DNA from: Phycisphaerae bacterium
GTDB lineage: Bacteria > Planctomycetota > Phycisphaerae > Sedimentisphaerales > Anaerobacaceae
Assembly (NCBI GenBank): GCA_016782865.1
Contig: JADHXR010000045.1
Location: 1 to 46,454, forward strand
Direction: 5' to 3'
DNA: 46,454 nucleotides
Shown: piece after piece, positions 33,803-43,100 of the stretch
Layout: each line of letters starts with the position of its first letter
Numbering within the stretch: position 1 is the first letter of the stretch
Made by a program: the position numbers and the translations under genes
The notes under the pieces: model-generated
What the model was told of the DNA's origin: nothing
Databases searched by the model: none
The model's input: only the letters and a program-made list of their open reading frames with translations

Positions 33803-34108
33803 TTACGGTTTCTCTCTTTCATGCCAATGATCCGCAAACACCATCAAATCCCAAACATCCACATAACCTTCCGGGTCTCCAAAATCTGTCTAACTTAAGT
33901 CACATCTTGCGTACCAATCTTGCTCACCAGTTCGCTTATGCCAGTGGCCCGCAACGGTGTAACAAGTTCTACTTTCTGCAAAAGCCACAGTAGAAAAAGA
34001 AAACAAAAGCGGTAGCCTCAGCACCAACGGAAAAATAGAAGTAGCTCTCCATGTCGTGCGTCTGGGAGCAAAACATCTATTCAAAGTTATCTGTCTACTA
34101 TCAAGCAT
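33803..34108 (-). pseudogene. remnant of a dockerin-tailed secreted protein (in-frame amber, internal deletion)
   Basis: From ATG 34108 the frame encodes a signal peptide (LPLLFSFSTVAFAE) and then, within a few residues, the end of a dockerin-like tail: AGHWHKRTGEQDWYARCDLS, TAG at 33890-33892, then TDFGDPEGYVDVWDLMVFAD and HWHEREKP to TAA 33803. The stop replaces the AGPN of the intact neighbour's NFGDPDGYIDVWDLM region; reading is otherwise in one frame throughout. The whole middle of the protein is gone. The 3' flanks of both genes also match (CGATTATA.CCCA.TACGGTTTCT). It is a decayed paralogue of the 29772-33560 gene. Confidence 0.75.
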
Positions 34109-34175
34109 TTCTTCTTCGCTTGCGATGACAGAGTACTACTGCGTTCTCAATGAAAACAACGCATTCTGTCCGATT

Positions 34176-34649
34176 CTATTGTTGCGGAGTGCTTTTGCCT
34201 TCCAAAGCAGTCATGGTCACAACCTGGTCGATTGAAACATATGTCGACAGGGAAACCTGTTTCTGTCCCAGGCCCTCACGCCATGTGACAGCAACGTTCA
34301 CTCGACGCAGCCCAGTCAAACCTATTTCTTCAAGCTCCTTGGCAAGTGCGTCGGTTACGCTCACCTGCCACTCGAAGATAACTTCATTGCCCTCATTTTC
34401 AAAGTTGCCGTTGTCAGTACCTATTTCGGGATAACCTTGGGCAATTACTTCGGCCAGTTTAGCCTTTCCGATGAGGGTAGCCCGGGACAAACACCCGGCT
34501 GTATCCATCATGGAAATGCTTGTGACCAGCAAATGCAAAAGGGGCACTAAGCTAATTACTGTGATAGTTAATGCAATAAGCACTTCCACTAAGGTAAATG
34601 CCTTGATTTCACTGACACACAACAATTTGGGTCCTCTGCGACGCCGCAT
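34176..34649 (-). CDS. gspI: type II secretion minor pseudopilin I
   Basis: 157 residues. Prepilin signature CVSEIKA then FTLVEVLIALTITVISLVPL, with Glu5 and Ala before the cleavage site as in gspJ. The rest (GKAKLAEVIAQG, VIFEWQVSVTD, RRVNVAVTWREG) matches GspI. ATG 34649 is chosen; the frame also opens at a TTG two codons earlier. The gspH stop overlaps the start region, suggesting translational coupling. Confidence 0.87.
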   Translation of the reverse strand: MRRRRGPKLLCVSEIKAFTLVEVLIALTITVISLVPLLHLLVTSISMMDTAGCLSRATLIGKAKLAEVIAQGYPEIGTDNGNFENEGNEVIFEWQVSVTDALAKELEEIGLTGLRRVNVAVTWREGLGQKQVSLSTYVSIDQVVTMTALEGKSTPQQ

Positions 34650-34651
34650 TT

Positions 34652-35158
34652 TCAATTCATCTCTTCCAACTTGCAGGTTTGTACCTGACCTGATAATTCG
34701 TCGATAATAACGCTCATGGTTTCACCTGTGGAACAAATCAACTGTATCGCTGCCGGATCGGCCCAACCCTGCGGGCTGAATCTTATTGTTACAATATCAT
34801 CTGAATTGGCATCCATGTCCCGAAGCTCTACCCCTGCGAACCGCACACCTTCGGGAAGTCGGCCTTTCAAGCCAAAATCATCAGTTATTGACGCTGTTTG
34901 ACCATCTGATGTCTGGCCTGTAATCCAGTACGTTCCGTTTGCAGTGTCGAGGTGGAGCAAATGCGTCAACCGTGCGCAGGCAGCACGCTGATGGGCGTAC
35001 TCGGCAACACTCGCAATCCTGTTGACACTACCTCGAAGCCGGGCGCGCTCAACCATACCGGAACCGAACCTTGGAAACACGACAGTCACAGAAATAGCAA
35101 TAATTAGCAGAACTACTGCCAATTCAATAAGCGTAAAACCGTTTCCGCGACGTGGCAT
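34652..35158 (-). CDS. gspH: type II secretion minor pseudopilin H
   Basis: 168 residues. Leader MPRRGNG, cleaved before FTLIELAVVLLIIAISVTVV (Glu5). The globular part with VNRIASVAEYAHQRAA and a C-terminal FSPQGWADPAAIQL strand fits the GspH pseudopilin domain. It starts 6 bases after gspG. Confidence 0.88.
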   Translation of the reverse strand: MPRRGNGFTLIELAVVLLIIAISVTVVFPRFGSGMVERARLRGSVNRIASVAEYAHQRAACARLTHLLHLDTANGTYWITGQTSDGQTASITDDFGLKGRLPEGVRFAGVELRDMDANSDDIVTIRFSPQGWADPAAIQLICSTGETMSVIIDELSGQVQTCKLEEMN

Positions 35159-35164
35159 AGGCTA

Positions 35165-35620
35165 TTACTCGTAGTCAAGGTTCCAGCTTTCAATGTCAGC
35201 GCCATCCTCAATTCCGCCGTCCTCTCCGTCCTTGCCGTAAGATTCCAAATCATAATCACCGCCCTGCATACCGGGGCAGATATAGATGTACGGATTGCCC
35301 CAGGGATCTAACGGAACTCTCCCTCCCTCTATGTAGCCGCCTCGTTTCCAGCCTCGCACGCCAGGATCGCTTACAAGGGCCTCCAATCCTTCCACAGTCG
35401 TCGGGAAACTGCCTGTATCGGTCTTAAGAAGTGCCAGGGCAGATTGGAAGTTCTTTATCTGAACTTTTGCTTTCATTCGTCTGGCTTGTTCCGGCCTATC
35501 GAGAATTCTAGGCATAATTATTGTGGCGAGAATTCCCAGGATGACAACTACTACCATCAACTCAATCAAGGTGAAGCCGGGTGGCCTACCGCGATGTTTT
35601 GAATATCTCAATACTCTCAT
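35165..35620 (-). CDS. gspG: type II secretion major pseudopilin G
   Basis: 151 residues. The leader ends PPG, then FTLIELMVVVVILGILATII (Glu5). The GspG core is typical: AKVQIKNFQSALALLKTDTG, FPTTVEGLEALV, VPLDPWGNPYIYICPG, and the calcium-site region YDLESYGKDGEDGG. It builds the pseudopilus shaft. It lies 12 bases after gspF. Confidence 0.95.
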   Translation of the reverse strand: MRVLRYSKHRGRPPGFTLIELMVVVVILGILATIIMPRILDRPEQARRMKAKVQIKNFQSALALLKTDTGSFPTTVEGLEALVSDPGVRGWKRGGYIEGGRVPLDPWGNPYIYICPGMQGGDYDLESYGKDGEDGGIEDGADIESWNLDYE

Positions 35621-35632
35621 AACTGTCTCCTT

Positions 35633-36856
35633 CTAGACAATTGCCTGGTTAATGTCGAAGATTGGCAGGAGGATTGCAAGCACGATGAATCCCACGATAG
35701 TCCCCAGTAGAACGATCATCAGTGGTTCGAGCAGTGACGTTAGTGCTTTCACTGTTGTCTCAACCTCATTGTCGAATACATCCGCAACATTGGCAAGTCC
35801 TTCTTCAATGCTGCCGCTTTTCTCGCCGGCGGCGATCATATGAATTACTATGGGCGGAAAAACACCGCTTTTGCGAAATGAATTGGCAATCCTTTCACCA
35901 TGGCTTATAGCATCTTTTGCGTCTTCTACCACAGCCGAAACCGCAGAATTGCCGATGACCCGTCTGGCAAGATCAAGTGCTTCCACTATTGGCAGTCCGC
36001 TGGCCAATAGCACCGCCAACGTCCTTGAAAAACGTGATACGGCCATCTTAAGCGCCAGGCCGCCAAGAAGCGGGCATTTCAGCTTCAACCGGTCCCAGGT
36101 TTCTCGTCCCGCGGTGGTTCTTAACCATAATACCAAGGCACCTGCAAACGCTACGGGCACGGCGAGCAAAACCCAGAAATAGCGTTGTGTAAAATCACTT
36201 ATCCCGATCAGCATGATGGTGGGCCAGGGAAGTTGGCGATTCATTTCCAGAAACAGTTTGGCAATACTGGGAATGACAAACGAAAATATGAACCCAACGA
36301 CAGCTACCCCTGTAACTGCCATGAACAGAGGGTAGGCCATGGCAGCCTTTACTTTATTGGTAAGGTTGTTGCGTTTCTCAGACATCTCGGCCAATCGCGA
36401 CAGGACATTCTCAAGCGTACCTGTAGCCTCTCCGGCACTGACCATACTGATGAAAATCTCCGAGAAAACTGCAGGATATTCCTCCATGGCTTTCGCCAAT
36501 GAAGTGCCTTCATTTACCTTGTCGCGTATCTGTCCGAATACTCCAGCCAAGGGCCGATTCCCTAACTGCTCAACCATTGCCGAAAGAGCAGGCACAAGTG
36601 CAATTCCGGCATGCAGTAGACTCGCCAGTTGCCAGATAGCTGTCGACAGGTCTCGCCGTTTTATTTTGCGAAGGCCAACCGTCCGAGGTTGTCCGGTAAG
36701 CTGATGCTGAACGTCTATTTGTCCGTCTGTGATTTCCAAGACATGGACGCCGGCCGCACGGAGTCTTCTTCTCGCGTCCGCGACCGACGTCGCGTCGATT
36801 GTGCTTCGCTCCTTGTGGCCGGTGCCACCTAGCTGTGTGTATCTAAATACAGGCAT
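35633..36856 (-). CDS. gspF: type II secretion inner-membrane platform protein F
   Basis: 407 residues with two T2SSF domains separated by membrane helices: LASLLHAGIALVPALSAMVE .. NVLSRLAEMSEKRNNLTNKV, helix AVVGFIFSFVIPSIAKLFL, then LAVLLASGLPIVEALDLARR .. TSLLEPLMIVLLGTIVGFIV. Length and order are standard. It couples the ATPase to pseudopilus assembly. Confidence 0.95.
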   Translation of the reverse strand: MPVFRYTQLGGTGHKERSTIDATSVADARRRLRAAGVHVLEITDGQIDVQHQLTGQPRTVGLRKIKRRDLSTAIWQLASLLHAGIALVPALSAMVEQLGNRPLAGVFGQIRDKVNEGTSLAKAMEEYPAVFSEIFISMVSAGEATGTLENVLSRLAEMSEKRNNLTNKVKAAMAYPLFMAVTGVAVVGFIFSFVIPSIAKLFLEMNRQLPWPTIMLIGISDFTQRYFWVLLAVPVAFAGALVLWLRTTAGRETWDRLKLKCPLLGGLALKMAVSRFSRTLAVLLASGLPIVEALDLARRVIGNSAVSAVVEDAKDAISHGERIANSFRKSGVFPPIVIHMIAAGEKSGSIEEGLANVADVFDNEVETTVKALTSLLEPLMIVLLGTIVGFIVLAILLPIFDINQAIV

Positions 36857-36880
36857 ACGTCAGCATCATTCCTCGTCATA

Positions 36881-38590
36881 CTAAGCTACATCATCCTGCG
36901 TAACACGAAGAACCTCCTCGATAGTGGTGTCTCCGGCAAAGACTTTCCTCATGCCGTCTTCATGTAACGTACGCATATCCTTCTTCACGGCCGCTTCTTT
37001 AATCAAATTTGACCTGGCATTGGCCATAACCAATTCCCTCAACTCATCATCGACAACCATCAACTCGAAGATGCCGGTTCTTCCTCTGTATCCCGTGTCA
37101 ATGCAATGCGGGCATCCCGATCCTCTGCAGAAGGTGCCGCCATCGGAGTTCAATCGGCTCCTGCTGAGGATAAGATGTTCTTCTTCACTGGGCTCATAGG
37201 GACTCTTGCACTTCGGGCAGATATCTCGTACAAGTCTTTGTGCCATTATTCCGATTACCGAGGAGCAGACCAGGTAAGGTTCGATTCCCATGTCAATCAG
37301 GCGGGTAACCGCACTGGCGGAATCGTTTGTGTGCAGCGTGCTCAAGACCAGATGACCTGTCAAAGCCGACTGTATTGCGATTCTAGCTGTCTCAAGGTCA
37401 CGAATCTCACCTATCATAATTACGTCCGGATCCTGCCTGAGAATGTGGCGTAAGTAATTTGCGAATGTAAGGCCTATCTTCGGTTGTATTTGCATCTGCC
37501 CGATTCCCGGCAGTTGGTATTCGATGGGATCCTCTACCGTCACGATATTTATGGCTTCTGTGTTCAGCTCACTGAGAGCACCATACAGAGTTGTTGTTTT
37601 TCCACTCCCGGTGGGGCCGGTCAACAGAATTATGCCATATGATTTGTGAATAAGTTTGCTGAATTCTTTCTCAGTCTCCGGGGCAAACCCGAGTTGATCC
37701 AGGCCGAAACGTGCGCTGCTCTTGTCCAGAAGGCGCAAGACGACGCGTTCGCCGCAAGAGCTGGGAACTGTTGATACCCTGATGTCAATTTCTTTGTCGC
37801 CAATCTTGATCCGGCTTCGCCCATCCTGCGGAAGCCTGCGTTCGGCAATGTTCAGATCGGCCATAACCTTCAACCGCGATACCAGCGCTGCAACATATTG
37901 CTTTGACAGGGTGAACTTGTTGTGCAACACGCCGTCGATCCGAAAACGGACTTTCACTTCCTGTTCATAAGGTTCGATATGTATGTCGCTGGCGCGGGTT
38001 TGAACCGCCTGAAAAAAAAATGTATTGACCAACTTCACAACCGGTGCCCTGTTCGCAAGATCCAAAAGGTCTTCAGTTCCGGAGCTCAAGGTCAAGCTGG
38101 CAAGTTCTTCGTCGCTGTCAAGGCCGGTTAACGTCTTTGAGGTAGAACCATCATCTTCATAATAGTAGCGGCTGAGCCCGTCTTCGATTGCCGAAGACGC
38201 ACACACAGCCCTTTCACATGGCCGGCCAAGGATATTTGCGACCGCGTCAAAAGCCATCACATCCAGTGGATCAGCAACGGCAACCGTCACAGTTCCATTT
38301 CCCTCGCCAAACGGGAGGATCTTGTGTCTCTTGAGGAATTCAATCGGCAGGCTTGTAACTAATTCTCTATCAAGTTTTCCCTGCGGTATCTTATCCAGAT
38401 ACGAGAGATCCCATTGTCGAGACAGTGCTTTTAGGACTTCGCTATCGGTAACATGACCTTCCCTGACCAATATCTGGCCGATTCGCTGATGCTCCGTTTC
38501 TCTTGCCTGTAAAGAGAGGGCTTCAGACAACTGATGCTCTGTAAGTGAGGTTTGCTCTTGTAGTATCTGTCCAATCGACTCCGCCTTCAT
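36881..38590 (-). CDS. gspE: type II secretion ATPase E
   Basis: 569 residues. An N-terminal MshEN-type domain (TSLTEHQLSEALSLQ.., VREGHVTDSEVLKALSRQW) precedes the ATPase: Walker A GPTGSGKTTT near residue 330, Asp box VTVEDPIEYQLPG, Walker B DPDVIMIGEIRD, His box STLHTNDSASAVTRL, and the zinc tetracysteine CPKC..C..GCPHC. It powers the pseudopilus in the cytoplasm. It ends 24 bases before gspF. Confidence 0.96.
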   Translation of the reverse strand: MKAESIGQILQEQTSLTEHQLSEALSLQARETEHQRIGQILVREGHVTDSEVLKALSRQWDLSYLDKIPQGKLDRELVTSLPIEFLKRHKILPFGEGNGTVTVAVADPLDVMAFDAVANILGRPCERAVCASSAIEDGLSRYYYEDDGSTSKTLTGLDSDEELASLTLSSGTEDLLDLANRAPVVKLVNTFFFQAVQTRASDIHIEPYEQEVKVRFRIDGVLHNKFTLSKQYVAALVSRLKVMADLNIAERRLPQDGRSRIKIGDKEIDIRVSTVPSSCGERVVLRLLDKSSARFGLDQLGFAPETEKEFSKLIHKSYGIILLTGPTGSGKTTTLYGALSELNTEAINIVTVEDPIEYQLPGIGQMQIQPKIGLTFANYLRHILRQDPDVIMIGEIRDLETARIAIQSALTGHLVLSTLHTNDSASAVTRLIDMGIEPYLVCSSVIGIMAQRLVRDICPKCKSPYEPSEEEHLILSRSRLNSDGGTFCRGSGCPHCIDTGYRGRTGIFELMVVDDELRELVMANARSNLIKEAAVKKDMRTLHEDGMRKVFAGDTTIEEVLRVTQDDVA

Positions 38591-38665
38591 TGCCCGCTTC
38601 TCTTTTCACATCCCGGATTCACTATATTCTTTTCTATCCACAACTACCTTCTCCCGCAGTTCCCT

Positions 38666-40642
38666 TCAGTTTTGCGTTTCCTGCCGTTTCAGGCTCGTTA
38701 TTTCAACAAGATCGTCCGCGTCCGCCAGAACATGGGGGGTTATAAAAAGAAGCAGGTTCGTTTTCTGTATACGTTCCCTAGTGACTCTGAACAAACCGCC
38801 AACCAAAGGAAGATCGCCCAACAACGGCACCTTCGTCTCAACATTCTCTTTGTCATCCCGGATCAATCCTCCTATGACAACGGTTGTACCGCTCACAATA
38901 GATATGACTGTAGTGGCCTTACGTTGCGCTGTTGTCGGCGTCTCATTGCTCAATCCTGTGGCCCCTTCGACGAGCTTGGTGAAACTTGCATCAATCTCAA
39001 GGCGGACAAGACCGCCCGGACTTACATGGGGTGTGACCGACAGCTCTATGCCGACATCCTTAAAGTCAAAAGTCCTTATTGCCGTCGGCGTAGCTGGGTC
39101 AAATTCGGTAACTCGAGACTGCTTTACAAAGGGGACATTGTCGGCGACCACTATAGTGGCCTCTTGATGGTTGGATGTAAGTATGTGAGGTGTGGAAAGA
39201 ACGTTAACTCCTGAATGTTTCTCCAGCGCCTTGAGAATAGCTCCGATCTCTGTTTGCTCCCCCACTTTCCTGTACAGACCGACTCCCAGGCCCTCAAGGT
39301 TACCCGAAGCTGCCTCGATGCGAGGGCCAAGATTTGTAAATCCAAAGCCCCGAACACTATCAGCTACAGCCTCATCAAGTGTTGCCCAATCAACTCCTAT
39401 CTCTTTCAGCACATCACTGCTTGCCTCAATTATCTGGAACTCGACCAGTACTTGCTCTCTGACTATATCCAGTTTCTGGATCATGTCTTCAATAATCTTG
39501 TAATCCTGAGGCGACGCCACGACAATCAAAGAGTTCGTACTTTCATCTGCTGTTATCTGCAAGGGCTCACTGGATTTGTCAGCTATTCCTGCTGTTAATT
39601 TCCCCAAGACTGCCGAAAGCGATTTCTCAACTTCCGTTGCTTCGGCATGTTTCAGGTAGATTACGTGCACATTGCCCGCCTCGATAGGGCGTTCGACGTC
39701 TAATGTCGTAACCAGCTCACTAATAATCTCAATATCATCAGGATTTGCAACTATGACCAGGGAATTGGTTCGATCGTCAGGTATAATCTTCATCGTGGCA
39801 GGAACCCTCGGGGACGCCGTTCTTGGGGTCCTAATTCCTGGGCTGCCCGCACTACGCTGCATAATCTGAGTAATTTGATCACTAATGGTTCTGGCAGAAC
39901 CGTATTTAAGACGAATCACGGTGACAGTATCTCTTGCTTGCTCAATATCAAGCTCCTGGGCCAGCTTTGCTATACGATGGATATTGGACGAAGTATCAGT
40001 GAGGATAATTGTGTTTGTCTTTGGGTATGTTGTTATACTGCCTCCCGTTGAGACCAAAGGGGAAAGCACGCTGCTGATCTCTGCCCCATCAGCGAAGTGC
40101 AGGGGTATGACTTGTGTCACAAGGCTATCATCTACAGGGATTAGTCCAGGATTGTTTCCGACGCGAATCAACATGTTGCTCTTTGCAGCATCAGCACGAG
40201 AAATGATCTTGACTATCTTGCCGGCAGGAACGGCAGCGAAACCCTTTACTTGCAGCACCGATTCCAATATATCATAGACGTCTCCAACGCGCATTTTCGT
40301 CGGGGACATGAGTGTGACAGTCCCCTTGACCTTGTCGTCAATGAGGAAGTTTATCCCTGTAAGATGGCCAATAGTCTTGATAAAGAGTCGGAGATCTACC
40401 TGATCAAAATCTAATGAAATCAAGCTATCTGCAGCACCCGGCTCCGAAAGAAGTGGCATATATACCAACGAATCGGTGGTCCTCGCAGAACCCCTCGATG
40501 AATCGTTGGCCGAACTTGGGCTGGCTATACACTGTGAAGATCGCAATCCCATCACTATGATGCAACTGTAAACCAGAATGCGTGAGAACCGGATTCTTGT
40601 TCTCAATACTCGGACACATCTTTTATATGGTAGCGTTCCCAT
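38666..40642 (-). CDS. gspD: type II secretion secretin D
   Basis: 658 residues: signal sequence in the first ~42 residues, N0 domain (ISLDFDQVDLRLFIKTIGHL..), N1-N3 repeats (VIPLHFADGAEISSVLSPLV, HVIYLKHAEATEVEKSLSAVL), and the secretin channel (GVNVLSTPHILTSNHQEATI, VGIELSVTPHVSPGGLVRLEI, VVIGGLIRDDKENVETKVPLLGD in part). It forms the outer-membrane pore. No pilotin gene is seen. It lies between gspC and gspE. Confidence 0.95.
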   Translation of the reverse strand: MGTLPYKRCVRVLRTRIRFSRILVYSCIIVMGLRSSQCIASPSSANDSSRGSARTTDSLVYMPLLSEPGAADSLISLDFDQVDLRLFIKTIGHLTGINFLIDDKVKGTVTLMSPTKMRVGDVYDILESVLQVKGFAAVPAGKIVKIISRADAAKSNMLIRVGNNPGLIPVDDSLVTQVIPLHFADGAEISSVLSPLVSTGGSITTYPKTNTIILTDTSSNIHRIAKLAQELDIEQARDTVTVIRLKYGSARTISDQITQIMQRSAGSPGIRTPRTASPRVPATMKIIPDDRTNSLVIVANPDDIEIISELVTTLDVERPIEAGNVHVIYLKHAEATEVEKSLSAVLGKLTAGIADKSSEPLQITADESTNSLIVVASPQDYKIIEDMIQKLDIVREQVLVEFQIIEASSDVLKEIGVDWATLDEAVADSVRGFGFTNLGPRIEAASGNLEGLGVGLYRKVGEQTEIGAILKALEKHSGVNVLSTPHILTSNHQEATIVVADNVPFVKQSRVTEFDPATPTAIRTFDFKDVGIELSVTPHVSPGGLVRLEIDASFTKLVEGATGLSNETPTTAQRKATTVISIVSGTTVVIGGLIRDDKENVETKVPLLGDLPLVGGLFRVTRERIQKTNLLLFITPHVLADADDLVEITSLKRQETQN

Positions 40643-40700
40643 CGCTCATCCGCCTGCCTGCTCATTTCTCAATAGCCAAATTGAATTGGCCCACTCTTGA

Positions 40701-41612
40701 CTACTCTACTCTGAACGAAAGTGTCTTCTTTTGCGTGCCACTCAAAATCTGAATATCCGATGAAGATAGCGCCCGTGCTTTTTGTAGAACTTGGAATGCC
40801 TTACGCCTGTTGGTAATACTCTGCCCATTGATAGTCTGGATAATATCGCCATTCTGAAGTCCTGCATACTTGGCCATGCTCAGCCCCTCCAGACCTGTGA
40901 TTCGCAAACCCTTCGACTCCCCATCGACAATGTGGGGAGATACTTTGATTGCCTTTAGAGCCGCTTCCACACCTCCAACCTTTGCAAGAAAAGCGCTCTT
41001 GTTTATTTCTCGTTCGGTGGGTGAGACAATCCTTACGACGTCCGAAGCACTTGGTTCTTTAGCTACTGCGGGTTCTGCGACTGTCCGGGACGGAGCAGAC
41101 GTTTTGCTTGCCACAGATATGTTTAGTACCTCGCGGTGGCCTTCATTGTGAAGGACTACCTTGTTTTGTTCAATTGCCTCAATACGCGCGCCCTGAATGA
41201 TGTCGCCGATTTGGTAGAGGTCCTGAACCTTGCACGTTAGGTCTTCGATCACCGCACAAGCGGCTTCTTTGTCTCCGGCAACTGTCCCGAGTAACCTGAG
41301 TTGAAGCTGATTCCTGACAGCAGGTTTTGCCGGCGGGGCCATAGACTTCTTGTTCTGGGAGTCTTTGTCGCCCACATCGGCTCCGGCAGAGCCAAAAATA
41401 TTTCGCTCTAGAATCACCTTGGGATCCCCACCAGGTGATTTACTACTACCAAGATCAATTTTTGCTTTCGCAGCTTGGGGGATTGAATTCACAGCATCAT
41501 CTTGCCCCATGTCTTTGGGAAGGATCAGGCTTACTACTATGCACCCAACGATAACAAGCAGAACGAAGCTTGCAACCGACAGTATTCGGCTGAGTTCAAG
41601 AGTACTTTTCAT
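40701..41612 (-). CDS. gspC: type II secretion protein C
   Basis: 303 residues: one membrane helix (VASFVLLVIVGCIVVSLIL), a Pro/Lys linker, the homology region with ILERNIFGSAG and LQLRLLGTVAGDKEAACAVI and YQIGDIIQGARIEAI, and a C-terminal PDZ-like domain (GLSMAKYAGLQNGDIIQTIN). It links the inner platform to GspD and helps choose substrates. It is the first gene of the operon; 170 bases upstream hold no clear promoter. Confidence 0.9.
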   Translation of the reverse strand: MKSTLELSRILSVASFVLLVIVGCIVVSLILPKDMGQDDAVNSIPQAAKAKIDLGSSKSPGGDPKVILERNIFGSAGADVGDKDSQNKKSMAPPAKPAVRNQLQLRLLGTVAGDKEAACAVIEDLTCKVQDLYQIGDIIQGARIEAIEQNKVVLHNEGHREVLNISVASKTSAPSRTVAEPAVAKEPSASDVVRIVSPTEREINKSAFLAKVGGVEAALKAIKVSPHIVDGESKGLRITGLEGLSMAKYAGLQNGDIIQTINGQSITNRRKAFQVLQKARALSSSDIQILSGTQKKTLSFRVE

Positions 41613-41782
41613 GGCCAGTCAACCTGCTTTCTGAATTTCACCCTGCAACTCTCCTGCAAAATCACATATTCGTTTCGACAAACGACAAGTCACACGAAAA
41701 GATATTATCACGTTCCTTACGAATCATCCCACGAACCAATCTCATTTAACGACCCCATCACGCGACACATCCGCATGATCTC

Positions 41783-42117
41783 TCAGGTCAGAACCGCTGC
41801 AATGAAGCCACAGATAGCATTAGCCAGACCATGAAAGAAGATCGGAGCCAGCAGCGATCCAGTCTTAACAAAGAGCCAGCCAAGAATCAACCCAGGGAAA
41901 AATGCAACAATTAAGATTACATCTCCCAAGAGCACGCTGTGGAACATGGCAAAAATGACTGCCGATATTATTATACTCATCAGTTGCGAAAATGCAACGC
42001 TTTTCTTGGTCGTTGTGGTCAATAAGCACGATATATTACCAGCAAATAGCCCCTGAAGAAAATCTCTTCGGCCACTGTAACGTGCATAAACTGATAAGCT
42101 AACCAGATTGCGAGAGC
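41783..42117 (-). pseudogene. CPBP intramembrane protease remnant, frameshifted and 5'-truncated
   Basis: Two adjacent frames together give the conserved C-terminal half of a CPBP (Abi/CAAX-like) protease: ALAIWLAYQFMHVTVAEEIFFRG, in part (the EExxxR motif), and LFAGNISCLL..TKKSVAFSQ with AVIFAMFHSV and FFHGLANAICG (the later His motifs). The frame changes at a GGGG run (42050-42053). A TAA closes the first frame at 42118-42120, and the usual N-terminal helices are not found. It is most likely a decayed gene; a one-base error would still leave it truncated. Confidence 0.65.
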
Positions 42118-42398
42118 TTATGACAAGATGTGCGAAAGATTCTTGACACTACCGTCGGTCCCACTGGTGTTATTATCGGCGGCAACGGTCCCGACTCTGC
42201 GTCAGATGTCAGAAGAAGTCTCAGCGAAATTGGCATACGGCTAGCGCGACCTGGCCAGAGTTTCGTGGTGCTTTGTGGGATCTGCCAAGCTCTAAGGCCA
42301 CATATCTGCGGAGCCGACACTTTCAGGATCGTATGTCATTGCTGTACAGCCAAGCAAGCACGTAGACGATGAGACCCTGGGCAGAGAATCAAAGTGAC

Positions 42399-43100
42399 CT
42401 AGAATTTCACAGTGGCACCCACTCCGAACACACTTGCGTCGCTGGTGAACTGGCCCTCAAAGGCTAAGCTTACATTTTCGGCAATTTCGGCCGACAATCC
42501 GATGTAACCACCGAATACCGACTCATCCTCGATGTCATAGGAAGACTTTTGTCCGGCAAAACCGAGGTCCACATCTCCGTTTACGAAGTGCAGAAAGGGT
42601 CCGCCATATATACAGACATTGCCTTGTTGGTAACTCGGCCCCACTGCAATCTGCATTTCGTAGAGATCGAAGTCCGCGGTCACCAAAGAGCCACTGTCGA
42701 CGTAACTGTCATCGCCCTCAATATGTGTTATTTGGAATAATATACCCCAGGGTGCCAGCGAAGAGTCAAAGACTTTAGCCTTAAAGCCAGCACCCCAGGC
42801 GAACTCAGCGCCCGAACCCGCTAACCCCGCCCTGCCCAACCGGACGAACAGTTCTGTGTTATCGAACGGGGCAGCGCCCACCAGGCCGAAAAACGCCTCA
42901 ATGTCTATGTCACGATCACGGAATGTCACAGCGCCAGAGCGTGAAACATCGATATCGAACTCGCCGGTAGAATAGTCAAAGCCGCTTCGCCATTCCTTCT
43001 GTTTAAGATCACTAGTCGGTGGCCCCATGAACGTTAGAGCCCAAACCGGATTTACCGACAACAGAACAATGACAACTACAATCCGCCTCATAAGCTTCAT
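42399..43100 (-). CDS. outer-membrane beta-barrel protein
   Basis: 233 residues with a signal peptide (MRRIVVVIVLLSVNPVWA). The mature part is a series of alternating amphipathic strands (EAFFGLVGAAPF, ELFVRLGRAGLAG, YEMQIAVGPSYQQG, VFGGYIGLSAEIAENVSLAF), ending in SVFGVGATVKF with the terminal Phe used by the BAM insertion machinery. No family-level function is recognised. AAAGGAG lies just before ATG 43100. Confidence 0.8.
   Translation of the reverse strand: MKLMRRIVVVIVLLSVNPVWALTFMGPPTSDLKQKEWRSGFDYSTGEFDIDVSRSGAVTFRDRDIDIEAFFGLVGAAPFDNTELFVRLGRAGLAGSGAEFAWGAGFKAKVFDSSLAPWGILFQITHIEGDDSYVDSGSLVTADFDLYEMQIAVGPSYQQGNVCIYGGPFLHFVNGDVDLGFAGQKSSYDIEDESVFGGYIGLSAEIAENVSLAFEGQFTSDASVFGVGATVKF

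Noticed and set aside
42130..42372. Plus-strand ORF with GVIIGGNGPDSASDV
   Set aside because: No ribosome site, and it lies in DNA that once probably encoded the N-terminal part of the CPBP protease on the other strand.
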